Part shown: positions 14,901 through 23,075 of the stretch, piece by piece | How positions within the stretch are numbered: the stretch's first letter is position 1 | Layout: each line of letters opens with the position of its first letter | Assembly (NCBI RefSeq): GCF_009735625.1 | Contig: NZ_CP046244.1 | Span: 1,364,001 to 1,428,000 of the forward strand | DNA length: 64,000 nt | Source of the DNA: Moorella glycerini | Lineage (GTDB): Bacteria > Bacillota > DSM-521 > Neomoorellales > Neomoorellaceae | Reading direction: 5' to 3' | Program-made: the position numbers and the translations under genes | Notes under the pieces: model-generated | Seen by the model: only the letters and a program-made list of their open reading frames with translations | Told to the model about the DNA's origin: nothing | The model's database searches: none

Positions 14901-16967
14901 CACCGCCCCTTAAAAATCAAGGGGTCCATAGGGACAATTGTCACTACAACCCCTTTCTGGGGCTCTTAGTGGCTACCTGAAGGTTAAAATTTTAGGTGGA
15001 AGTGGAAGGCCCAAAATTTTTAACAATTCACTCTGGCTTTGTCCGGGCTGGGTGATACTATAAATCCGCTTATCAAGAAACTGCTGGTCAACAGCCTTTA
15101 TCTCTTCTAATAATTCCAGGATACGGCGGCCGCTTTTATGGGCAACCTTCCAGCGGCGTAACTCTCTTTCTTGACTTTCAGGATCAGGGATTTGTTTCGC
15201 CTTAAAAATCTCATCTTCAATATATCGGCGATGTATCACCTCCAGCCATTTTTCAAAGAGATAAGCCAGCACACATATAAAGATGTGTCCCTTAACCCGA
15301 CTTTCGTTGTAGTGGTAGATAGGCCTCAAGCGAATGAAGTCCTTGATATGGCGAAAGGCGGTTTCTACCTGGAGCAGGTTTTTATAGGCGGCAATTACCT
15401 CCTCAGCTGGCAGGTCAGCATTAGTCTGGATTAAAAATTTGCCGTCCCGCAAAGCCTCTTTAGCCAGAGCCGGCTCATTAATTTCAAAGTTGAAAGACTT
15501 GCCGTCATAAGTAATATCAAAAATTGGAGCAAGGCCCTTCTTGTTAAGGATAGCAGCTGCTTTAAGCATGACTCCTTTTGTGGTAGGCTTGCGCCCCCGC
15601 CGCGGGGTTTCCCGGGCCAGCCTGTCTTTCAGCTCTTGCAATTTTATCCTGGCTTCTTCTATCGCTTTGACCCGAAATTCATAATCCTCTTGGGCTTTGA
15701 GAGGATTGTGGCAAAGGATATAGCGAACCGGAGGCTCGAAGTTTTCCTTTTCTTCCTCTTCTCCCTCTACCAAGTTTTCTTTAGGGGGAGCCTGTACCTG
15801 CTCTGGTGGTACTTCCACATAAAAGAGGGGGTTATCGCCGTCTATTAGCTGGTATTCTTCGAGGTTTTGGTACCTGGCCAGTAGTTCATCGCTCACTTCC
15901 CGGCCGCGTTTATGAAAGCCCAGGATATAACGGAAGTTAGCCTCCTTGAGTTCTTCTAAATTATGACTGGTCAGCATACCCCGGTCGCCCACGAAAATAC
16001 AGCTCTTGATGGCAAACTTTTGCTTAAGTTGTTCGATGGCGCCAGCCACGGTTACTTTATCAGGTATATTACCTTCAAATACCTGGTGGGCAATAGGCAT
16101 GCCTTCCGGAGTCACCAGGAGGCCAATATTAATTTGCCGGCAGTCCGGCCGGTGGTCGCGGGAATAACCGAACCTGGCCAGGGGGCAATGGGTACCTTCA
16201 AAGTAGCTGCTGGTCAAGTCGTAAAACACCAGGTTAAGCTGATAACTCAAGAGATCCGTAAGCCGGTTGTACAAGTGGCGTTCCAGATAATCCTTCATTT
16301 CTTCCAGGACGTCAAGAGTACGGTAAAAATGATGCAACTCAGGCTGTTTCTCTTCCAGTTCCGGCAGGTAAATTTGCCTTAACCATTGGGATACTCCAAG
16401 CTTGCTTTTAGGAGCGATGAGGCGGTTTAAAATCATAATCTTGGTGCATAAGGCCACATCCATCTCTACTTGACGATTTTGGAGATAGTTTTTAAAGAAG
16501 GCGTCCAGGTCCAGTCGCTCCCAGAAAAAATTCACCACATAGGGGATACCATAATGCTTGGTGCCGAAGGTCTGGAGGTCCTTAACAGTGCCCAGCTCAT
16601 CTTCCTTAAGGAATTCCCGCAGTTTATTAATAAGCCGCTGTATCTCTTCCTGGGAATACTGGTCGATGTTGCCTAAATGCCCAACCTGGCGCTGTTTTAC
16701 CTTGCCTTTTTCCCGGTAGGATTCTACCAGGACCAGATAATGGTAGGTATGGCCGCCGCGCCTGGTAGTGATAATACGGGGGAACAAAGGGGCATCACCT
16801 CGGTTATCGTCATTACTATTATACCAAGAGATGCCCGGCGTGAAAATACTCTAAGGCAGATTTGTTTTCACTACGTTTTGCCGACTTCGGTAGAGAAAGA
16901 TCGTTGATATTACTAGTCTTGGTGGTCTTTAAGCCCTTGAAATAGAAGTTTTAGTGTCAAAGTTGGG
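14890..16967 (-). mobile_element. Insertion sequence copy 2 (IS1634-like), inside the FapA-like gene
   Basis: A second copy of the 2078-bp element, in reverse orientation to copy 1, with the same CCCAACTTTGACAC inverted ends. It is flanked by TTTTAG at 14884-14889 and 16968-16973, a perfect 6-bp target duplication. The target is similar to that of copy 1 (TTTTAA), suggesting a TTTTAR preference. The matched duplications show that each copy inserted by simple transposition and that no recombination between the two copies has since swapped the flanks. Confidence 0.95.
14973..16787 (-). CDS. IS1634-like DDE transposase (copy 2)
   Basis: A 604-residue transposase identical over its whole length to that of copy 1, with the same DDE candidates (VFYDLTSSYFEG, FVGDRGMLT, LLQVETAFRHIK). 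It is transcribed against the host FapA-like gene and could lower transcription from that operon by opposing polymerases. The start is TTG at 16787 after GAGGTGATG, with a promoter inside the element ahead of it. Confidence 0.92.
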   Translation of the reverse strand: MFPRIITTRRGGHTYHYLVLVESYREKGKVKQRQVGHLGNIDQYSQEEIQRLINKLREFLKEDELGTVKDLQTFGTKHYGIPYVVNFFWERLDLDAFFKNYLQNRQVEMDVALCTKIMILNRLIAPKSKLGVSQWLRQIYLPELEEKQPELHHFYRTLDVLEEMKDYLERHLYNRLTDLLSYQLNLVFYDLTSSYFEGTHCPLARFGYSRDHRPDCRQINIGLLVTPEGMPIAHQVFEGNIPDKVTVAGAIEQLKQKFAIKSCIFVGDRGMLTSHNLEELKEANFRYILGFHKRGREVSDELLARYQNLEEYQLIDGDNPLFYVEVPPEQVQAPPKENLVEGEEEEKENFEPPVRYILCHNPLKAQEDYEFRVKAIEEARIKLQELKDRLARETPRRGRKPTTKGVMLKAAAILNKKGLAPIFDITYDGKSFNFEINEPALAKEALRDGKFLIQTNADLPAEEVIAAYKNLLQVETAFRHIKDFIRLRPIYHYNESRVKGHIFICVLAYLFEKWLEVIHRRYIEDEIFKAKQIPDPESQERELRRWKVAHKSGRRILELLEEIKAVDQQFLDKRIYSITQPGQSQSELLKILGLPLPPKILTFR

Positions 16968-16973
16968 TTTTAG

Positions 16974-17560
16974 AGAAGAAATTTCGCGATCTTCCTGCAG
17001 CTGTAGAATTACTAAAAAAGGAAGCCCACAGCCTTCCTGCTATATCAATGAATAGTTTGACGGCATTGATGAATGACCTGGAACGCCTGGTAAGGACGCC
17101 ATTGACCATTAATAGTTTAGAGCAACTGGAATCAATGTTGAAAGAAATTATAGCCTGGCGGGATGAGATTAATACACCGCCTCAAGGTGCGGCCGACATT
17201 ATAATTCACTACGCCCTTAACTCAACCGTTGTAGCTACCGGTAACATTAAAGTAATAGGTGATGGCTGTTATCATACCAGGTTGCAGGCCGGGAAAGCGG
17301 TAGCTGTGCATGGTGTGTTCCGCGGTGGGGAGATCCAGGCCCAGGGTGACGTTTATATTAAGGAACTGGGCTCCCGTACCGGTACGAGCACCAGGGTCGA
17401 AACCCAGGCTGGGGCTGCCGTGACCATAGCTCATGCTTTTGAGAATACTTCCATCCGGATAGGTTCCCGCCAGTATTCTTTTGTTCAGGAAGAATGGGGA
17501 GTGCGGCTATGGCTTGACCGGGAAGGAAACCTGGCCAGGCGTAATATTCCAGCCTCATAG
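16974..17560 (+). pseudogene. FapA-like (DUF342) gene, 3' part
   Basis: The C-terminal 195 codons of the interrupted gene, in frame from base 16974 once the insertion and one duplication are removed (codons LLEKFRDLPAAVELLKK across the joint). It has the coiled-coil-like stretch and the final beta-helix turns expected in FapA proteins (VVATGNIKVIGDGCYHTRL, FRGGEIQAQGDVYIKELG). An internal ATG at 17048 could start a 170-residue fragment, but no clear ribosome binding site stands before it. The gene is therefore probably inactive in this strain unless the element excises. Confidence 0.85.
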
Positions 17561-17564
17561 CAGC

Positions 17565-17597
17565 AAAGCCGGATACCCCCTGAAGGGGGGCTTTTTA
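17565..17597 (+). terminator. Terminator of the riboswitch operon
   Basis: AGCC and CCCCC (17576-17580) pair with GGGGG and GGCT across a TGAA loop, followed by CTTTTTA. It ends the operon that starts at the c-di-GMP riboswitch. Confidence 0.85.
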
Positions 17598-17678
17598 CTT
17601 CCAGGAGGAAATTAAGGGGGGAGGAAGAATTATTAAGGGGTTTTTGCAATAACTAGACTGGGGTAAAGAAGGGATATC

Positions 17679-18623
17679 ATGCAACTGGAAGACATCAAGG
17701 AAATAGCCGTTTTAGGCACCGGCACCATGGGCCATGATATTGCTTTATTATGCGCCCTGGCAGGATATCAAGTGCGACTTTTTGGCCGTAGTGAGGATAG
17801 CCTTAACCGCGGCTTCAGGGAGATTCGCTCCGGCCTGGAGTTGCTGGCAAAGGGTGGCCTGGTGGAGGCTTCCCGGACTGAAGGGGTTATGACGAACATC
17901 AAAGGGTTCACGACCCTTGCTGAGGCTGTTACAGGGGTTGATTTTGTCATTGAAGCCATTGTTGAGGACCTGGCTGTTAAGCAAGGGGTATTTCGCGAAG
18001 TCGATGCCCTGGTTCCACCCCACACCATCCTGGCTTCAACCACATCCGGCCTGGACCCCACAAAGCTGGCGGCATTAACCAGGCGGCCGGAAAGGGTTGT
18101 TGTCACCCATTTCTGGAATCCACCCCACTTGCTCCCCCTGGTGGAGATTGTACGGGGAGAAAAAACGGCTGACGCTACCGTGGCCCTGGCCAGGGGCCTG
18201 GTGGCCAGGCTGGGCAAGAAACCAATTGAAGTTAAAAGGGCCGTTCCAGGCTTTGTGGGTAACCGGTTGCAGTTCGCCCTCCTGCGCGAGGCCCTGTACA
18301 TCGTCGAGCAGGGCTGGGCGACGGCAGAGGATGTGGATGCGGCCGTGAAATACAGTTTTGGCCGGCGCCTGGCGGTTACCGGTCCCCTGGAAAGCGCCGA
18401 CCTGGGGGGACTGGATGTGTTTTATAACATCCAGTCTTACCTTAACCAGGACCTCTGCCATGAACGGGGGCCGTCACGGCTTCTCAAGGAGAAAGTAGAG
18501 CGCGGCGACCTGGGTACCAAGACCGGCCGCGGCTTTTACGACTGGCAGGATGAACAGGTGCTGGCCATTAAAAAAGCCCGGGAAGAAGACCTGATTCAGC
18601 GAATGAAGGAAGATAATTTTTGA
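17679..18623 (+). CDS. 3-hydroxyacyl-CoA dehydrogenase family protein
   Basis: A 314-residue NAD-dependent dehydrogenase of the 3-hydroxyacyl-CoA/L-gulonate dehydrogenase fold. The NAD site is IAVLGTGTMGHDIALLCALAG at the N-terminus (20-residue window starting near residue 9). The catalytic region reads VTHFWNPPHLLPLVEIVRG, with H as the expected base, and VPGFVGNRLQFALLREAL matches the inter-domain helix. The tryptophan in FWNPP, instead of the FFNP of short-chain enzymes, is seen in relatives acting on other hydroxy acids such as carnitine, so the substrate is uncertain. No thiolase or crotonase is nearby. ATG at 17679 follows AAGAAGGG. Confidence 0.85.
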   Translation: MQLEDIKEIAVLGTGTMGHDIALLCALAGYQVRLFGRSEDSLNRGFREIRSGLELLAKGGLVEASRTEGVMTNIKGFTTLAEAVTGVDFVIEAIVEDLAVKQGVFREVDALVPPHTILASTTSGLDPTKLAALTRRPERVVVTHFWNPPHLLPLVEIVRGEKTADATVALARGLVARLGKKPIEVKRAVPGFVGNRLQFALLREALYIVEQGWATAEDVDAAVKYSFGRRLAVTGPLESADLGGLDVFYNIQSYLNQDLCHERGPSRLLKEKVERGDLGTKTGRGFYDWQDEQVLAIKKAREEDLIQRMKEDNF

Positions 18624-18626
18624 GGA

Positions 18627-19040
18627 GCCCCTCATGGGAGCTGGCGCCCCCGCTAGCGAACCATGAAAATGTAGCTTGAAGCAAGGGGCTGGCGGGTACA
18701 GGCGGAAGGCGACTTGGTTCGAGGCGTCAGCAAACTCAGCAAAGCCGCAGCGAGGCGGCGGTGAACGGGATGGGGATCGTAACGTGGCTTTAGAAACGAG
18801 AAGTACCACGCCCCGTTATGGTTGATCAAAGAGATAAAGTTAAGCCACCCCCGCCGCCGAGCAAGGCTGAGCGCTAAGTTTGCTAGCCGAGAACCACCGG
18901 AGCCTGGAGGCTGTACCCCCAGCCCAAAGAAGCTGGGGTAGAGGGCTGGGTGCAGGGATATGGTATCCCATGACGGAAACTTAGCCTTACCGCCGCTTCA
19001 TCAAGTAGCCCTCGAAGTAGTTCGGGGGTTATTTGTTTTC
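18627..19040 (+). ncRNA. Candidate structured RNA A, unassigned
   Basis: This 400-base gene-free stretch is dense in nested pairings: AGCCCCT (18627-18633) with AGGGGCT (18684-18690), enclosing TCATGG with CCATGA and GCTGGCG with CGCTAGC; GGCGGCGG (about 18754-18761) with CCGCCGCC (about 18850-18857), enclosing CGTGG with CCACG and AACGGG with CCCGTT; GCTAAGTTT (about 18873-18881) with AAACTTAGC (about 18978-18986), enclosing CCCCAGC with GCTGGGG and a GGGATA/TATCCC hairpin. It ends in a terminator at 19009-19040. It resembles no ribosomal, tmRNA, SRP, 6S or RNase P core I can recall. A HEARO-type element is possible, since TTGA stands directly before it. Confidence 0.5.
19009..19040 (+). terminator. 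Terminator at the end of RNA A
   Basis: CCCTCGAA (19009-19016) pairs with TTCGGGGG (19021-19028) around GTAG, followed by TTATTTGTTTT. It also ends any read-through from the 3-hydroxyacyl-CoA dehydrogenase gene. Confidence 0.8.
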
Positions 19041-19133
19041 AGTATTTCCCTTAAGAAATTAGAAATTAAAGCAGGATTTTTGGAGAGGATGGAGAATATT
19101 ATTTAGAGACTATATAGAGACATGACCTTAATG

Positions 19134-19149
19134 TGGATAAATATATCCA
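19134..19149 (+). promoter_or_regulatory. Palindrome upstream of the M20 hydrolase gene
   Basis: TGGATA-AATA-TATCCA, a perfect 6-bp inverted repeat 15 bases before the start codon and next to GGAGG. It may be an operator or a hairpin that hides the ribosome binding site. Confidence 0.4.
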
Positions 19150-19164
19150 AAATGGAGGTTCTCA

Positions 19165-20472
19165 ATGTATCTAAATGAACTTAAAAAAAGAGTCTGCGAG
19201 GCTATAGATGCCAGGAAAGATGAAATTATCGGGATTGGCGAGTGGATTTTAGATCATCCGGAACTGGGCTTTAAAGAAGTGGCGACTGCAAAATTGGTGA
19301 CAGAAAAATTTTTATCCCTGGGATTAAAGTGTGAAACAGGCCTGGCCATCACTGGGGTTAAAGCCAAAGCTCCAGGGAAAAGCCATGAGCTAACAGTTGC
19401 CATAATGGGAGAAATGGACGCCGTTGTTTGTCCTGACCATCCCCGGGTTGACCGGCAAACTGGAGCAGCCCATGCTTGTGGCCATAATGCCCAGGTAGCC
19501 TCAATGCTCGGGACAGCCTTCGGCCTGATACTAAGTGATGTCATCAAAGAATTGGATGGAGATGTAGCTTTTATGGCCGTACCGGCCGAAGAATTTGTAG
19601 AACTGGAATACCGGGAGAAGTTACAGCGGGAAGGGAAAATAAAATTTTTCGGTGGCAAGCAGGAACTTATCAGGTTGGGAGTATTTGATGACATTGACCT
19701 GGCCATGATGGTCCACTCCCAGGCCAATACCCCGGAACGAAAGGCCTTTATTGCCGGCGGCAGTACCGGATTTATTGGTAAGACCGTAAAGTTTAAAGGC
19801 CGGGAGGCCCATGCCGGTGGGGCTCCCCATGAAGGAATCAACGCTTTAAATGCCGCCATGTTGGGCCTGATGGCCATTCACTCCCAGCGGGAAACCTTCC
19901 GGGATGAAGATCACATCCGGGTCCATCCCATCATAACTAAAGGCGGCGACCTGGTAAATATAGTTCCGGCCGATGTGCGAGTGGAAACTTATGTACGGGG
20001 TAAAACCTTGGAGGCAGTACTTACGGCCAATAAAAAGGTAAATAGGGCCCTGCAGGGAGGGGCTTATGCCGTGGGCGCCGAGGTGGAGATTCAAGAATTA
20101 CCCGGTTATTTGCCCCTGAATCAGGATCCCGTATTAAGTGAACTCTTTAAGAAAAATATCGAACCTCTCTTTGGCAAAGAAAACATCATCGAGGGGGTAG
20201 ATATGGTTGGTTCTACCGATATGGGGGATCTCAGCGCCCTGATGCCGGTTATCCAACCCACTATTGGTTGCTTTAAAGGCCCCGCCCATAGCAGCGAATT
20301 TACCATAGTAGACGAAGAGGCCGCTTATATTGCTCCCGCCAAGGCCATGGCCATGACGGTAGTTGACTTATTATTCAACGGTGCCCGGGAGGGCAAAAAA
20401 ATTAAATCCCAGTTTAAGCCCCTCTTTACCAGGGAGACCTATCTTGCCATGTGGGAAGAGGTATTAGCTTAA
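19165..20472 (+). CDS. M20 family metal-dependent amidohydrolase
   Basis: A 435-residue M20 peptidase/aminoacylase, related to N-acyl-amino-acid and IAA-amino-acid hydrolases. Zinc ligands are visible: HACGHNAQVA (Cys and His), VPAEEF (Glu), MMVHSQANTP (His) and the late FKGPAHSSEF (His). The dimerisation domain with KFKGREAHAGGAPHEGINA is in the normal position. It is the first gene of a three-gene set with an N-acylamino-acid racemase-like enzyme, 27 bases downstream. That pairing suggests that it removes an acyl group, perhaps succinyl, from L-amino acids made by the racemase. ATG at 19165 follows GGAGG. Confidence 0.88.
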   Translation: MYLNELKKRVCEAIDARKDEIIGIGEWILDHPELGFKEVATAKLVTEKFLSLGLKCETGLAITGVKAKAPGKSHELTVAIMGEMDAVVCPDHPRVDRQTGAAHACGHNAQVASMLGTAFGLILSDVIKELDGDVAFMAVPAEEFVELEYREKLQREGKIKFFGGKQELIRLGVFDDIDLAMMVHSQANTPERKAFIAGGSTGFIGKTVKFKGREAHAGGAPHEGINALNAAMLGLMAIHSQRETFRDEDHIRVHPIITKGGDLVNIVPADVRVETYVRGKTLEAVLTANKKVNRALQGGAYAVGAEVEIQELPGYLPLNQDPVLSELFKKNIEPLFGKENIIEGVDMVGSTDMGDLSALMPVIQPTIGCFKGPAHSSEFTIVDEEAAYIAPAKAMAMTVVDLLFNGAREGKKIKSQFKPLFTRETYLAMWEEVLA

Positions 20473-20499
20473 TTAAAGAAAACAGGAGGGTATATAAGT

Positions 20500-21699
20500 A
20501 TGCATATAAATGAAGCGGCCAGGATTGAGAGCGCCAGGATTGTGGAGGTGGATATCCCCTATGCCATCCCCTTTCAGATAAGCGGGGGGATAAGTTACAG
20601 CCGTAAATCTTTAATTATTGAACTAAAGGGCGAAGGAATTACAGCCTACGGCGAAGCCGCACCCTTTGAAGCTCCTTTTTATTCTTCGGAGACCATTGCT
20701 TCCGCCAGGGCCATGCTTATTGAATGGCTTTTACCCCGGGTGATAGGCAAAGAATTTAATAGTATTGAGCACCTGAATATGACTTTAAGGGAAGGCATCC
20801 GGGGCAACAACTTTGCCCTAGCAGGTATTGAGACTGGCTACTGGGACCTTATTGCCAAAAAGAATGGTTTATCCTTAAAGGAGTTAATCCGCTATAAGCT
20901 GGAACAGCTAGGCACGCCCGAGGAGTTTTTAGCAAGCAAAGACTATATTTTATCAGGGGTTTCGGTGGGGATTCCGGAAGATAGGAGTTACCAGACCCTG
21001 GCCCAATGGATCCGTAACTATGTAGAGGAAGGCTACCAGCGAATAAAGATCAAGGTTAAACCCGGCTGGGACCTGGAGGCCATGAGGGTGACCAGGGAAG
21101 TAATCGGCCCGGATTTTCCTTTCTGGGTGGACGCCAACTCCTCTTTTGCTGTGGATGAGCATCTAGACATCTTAAAACAGATGGATGCCTTTAATTGTCT
21201 CTTTCTGGAGCAGCCCCTGCATCACGATGATCTTTTCGATCACTACAAATTGAGCCAGGAAATAAAAACCCCTATCTGCTTTGATGAGTCCTTAAAGTCT
21301 TTGCGCATTGCCCGGCAGGTCCTCGAACTGGGAGTATCTAAAATCTGGAACCTCAAGATTCAGCGGGTAGGCGGTCTCCTGGAAGCAATTAAAATTTATA
21401 ACCTGGCCGTAAAAAACGGTGTGGCTGTCTGGGGCGGCACCATGCCCGAAAGCGGTATCGGCGCCATGAGTATTCTGGCCCTGGCAAGCTTTGCAGGCTT
21501 TAAATATCCCGCCGATGTCGAGGCCAGCAGCCGCTGGTATGGCAGCGGCCATGACCTCATCGAGATAACCATGGATAAGGAGGGGAGAATTGGCGTTCCA
21601 GCAGGGATAGGTATCGGGGAGATTAATAGGGAGAACTATCACAGGTATGGCCGGGTAGTATATGAGGTTGGGTTGAAGACTAGAATGGCGGCAGATTGA
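20500..21699 (+). CDS. Enolase-superfamily enzyme, OSBS/N-acylamino-acid racemase type
   Basis: A 399-residue member of the muconate-lactonising subgroup, closest in motifs to o-succinylbenzoate synthase/N-succinylamino-acid racemase. Catalytic lysines fall in RIKIKVKPGWD (second K of KxK) and WNLKIQRVGG; metal ligands in WVDANSSF, FLEQPL and CFDESL; and GGTMPESGIG follows, as in the NSAR group. No menaquinone genes are nearby and the neighbour is an M20 deacylase, so amino-acid racemisation is more likely than menaquinone synthesis. The known D-to-L amino acid route also needs a GNAT succinyltransferase, which is not in this window. ATG at 20500 follows AGGAGGG. Confidence 0.85.
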   Translation: MHINEAARIESARIVEVDIPYAIPFQISGGISYSRKSLIIELKGEGITAYGEAAPFEAPFYSSETIASARAMLIEWLLPRVIGKEFNSIEHLNMTLREGIRGNNFALAGIETGYWDLIAKKNGLSLKELIRYKLEQLGTPEEFLASKDYILSGVSVGIPEDRSYQTLAQWIRNYVEEGYQRIKIKVKPGWDLEAMRVTREVIGPDFPFWVDANSSFAVDEHLDILKQMDAFNCLFLEQPLHHDDLFDHYKLSQEIKTPICFDESLKSLRIARQVLELGVSKIWNLKIQRVGGLLEAIKIYNLAVKNGVAVWGGTMPESGIGAMSILALASFAGFKYPADVEASSRWYGSGHDLIEITMDKEGRIGVPAGIGIGEINRENYHRYGRVVYEVGLKTRMAAD

Positions 21700-21731
21700 A
21701 TATAGCAATAAGGATAGGGGGTTAAAAGGTT

Positions 21732-22931
21732 ATGTTTTTAAAAAAGATCCTATCACTCATCGGGCCTGCTTTTATTACTGCAGCAGTGGTACTGGGGCCG
21801 GGTAGTATTACTACCAGCACTAAAGCCGGTAGCCTGCTGGGCTATTCCATTTTATGGGCGGTATTGCTGGCCAGCGTTATGATGGTGTTTTATACCAGGA
21901 TGGGAGCCGCTATCGGGGTGGCCACGGGCCAATCTTCTTTGATGCAAATTGTGACCCAAAAGTATGGCAGGTGGCTGGCCGTATTGCTAGGGTTGTCCGG
22001 TTTTCTGATTTGTGCCGGGTTTCAAACCGGTAATAATCTTGGTGTCGGGCTGGCCATGTCTTCCATGTTCGGCGGGACGGTGGCCCTGTGGGCAGTCATC
22101 TTTACGATTGTTGCCCTTGCCCTGATGTGGTCTTCGAGCAGCATTTACCAGGTCCTAGAAAAGCTGATGATGGCGTTGGTGGCAGTTATGATCATATCCT
22201 TTGTCGGGAACCTATTGATGATCAGGCCCGATAGCGCAGGTATTATTAAAGGTTTCATACCTGGCAAGCCGGGCAATTTCGGTCTTGTTGTTGCTATTTC
22301 CGCCACCACTTTTAGTGTCGCCGCGGCAGCTTTTCAAGCTTACCTGGTGAAAGGGAAGGGTTGGGGGAAAGATGACTACCGTAAGGCCATGCAGGACGCT
22401 ACTGCCGGTATTATTGTTTTAGGTGCCATTACTATGGTGATTATGATTACTTCGGCGGCGGTGTTATTGCCTAAAGGGATTAAAGTAAACACTGCTGTTG
22501 AAATGGCCCTGCAGTTAGAACCCCTGTTGGGCCCCCTGGCCAAGTGGTTATTCCTCATTGGTTTATGGGCGGCGGCTTTCTCCTCGTTTATTGTTAACGC
22601 CATGATTGGGGGAACCATGCTGGCCGACGGCCTGGGCATCGGCAGCACCATGGACGGTAAATGGCCTAAATTACTGGCTTCTCTGGTGATGATCTTGGGA
22701 ACAGCCGTTGCTTCCATCTATAAGACCAATCCTATCCAGCTTTTAATCATGGCCCAGGCTACCACTATTCTAGGGGTTCCCCTCCTGGCCGGGGTAATGA
22801 TCCTGTTGGCTAATGACAAGCAACTTATGGGCGAATTGAGAAATAATCTGGTTAGCAATATTATTGCTGTGGTCGCATTCCTCTGGTTAGTATACCTTTC
22901 TATCCGGCAATTGCTAACATTTCTTGGTTAA
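21732..22931 (+). CDS. Divergent NRAMP-family transporter
   Basis: A 399-residue membrane protein with about 11 predicted transmembrane helices and the LeuT-fold start of the NRAMP (SLC11) family. The metal-binding signature of helix 1, DPGN, is GPGS (residues 22-25), and no MPH signature can be found in helix 6, where ISATTFSVAAAAFQAYLV stands instead. It therefore lacks the aspartate, asparagine and methionine that coordinate manganese or iron in canonical NRAMPs. Its placement directly after the M20 hydrolase and racemase genes suggests an organic or non-transition-metal substrate, which is inference. ATG at 21732 follows GATAGGGGG. Confidence 0.8.
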   Translation: MFLKKILSLIGPAFITAAVVLGPGSITTSTKAGSLLGYSILWAVLLASVMMVFYTRMGAAIGVATGQSSLMQIVTQKYGRWLAVLLGLSGFLICAGFQTGNNLGVGLAMSSMFGGTVALWAVIFTIVALALMWSSSSIYQVLEKLMMALVAVMIISFVGNLLMIRPDSAGIIKGFIPGKPGNFGLVVAISATTFSVAAAAFQAYLVKGKGWGKDDYRKAMQDATAGIIVLGAITMVIMITSAAVLLPKGIKVNTAVEMALQLEPLLGPLAKWLFLIGLWAAAFSSFIVNAMIGGTMLADGLGIGSTMDGKWPKLLASLVMILGTAVASIYKTNPIQLLIMAQATTILGVPLLAGVMILLANDKQLMGELRNNLVSNIIAVVAFLWLVYLSIRQLLTFLG

Positions 22932-23075
22932 GGACAGTTATGTTTCCCCAAAACTTGGAAGAGATGTTCTTTATCCCAACGGCGGGTACTCCGGGACGGG
23001 CTAAAATGCGCTGGAACTAGATTTATGTATTTGGCGGCAAGCTAGAGGTAAATTATTCAAATAGGAGCGGTTTTC

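Noticed and set aside
2059-16787. Composite transposon made of the two insertion sequences
   Set aside because: Each copy has its own target duplication and the DNA between includes backbone genes (yabG, veg), so they inserted independently.
18627-19040. RNase P, tmRNA, SRP or 6S RNA
   Set aside because: The conserved cores of these RNAs were looked for by eye and not found in either structured region.
20500-21699. menC of menaquinone synthesis
   Set aside because: No other men genes nearby; an M20 deacylase partner points to amino-acid racemisation.
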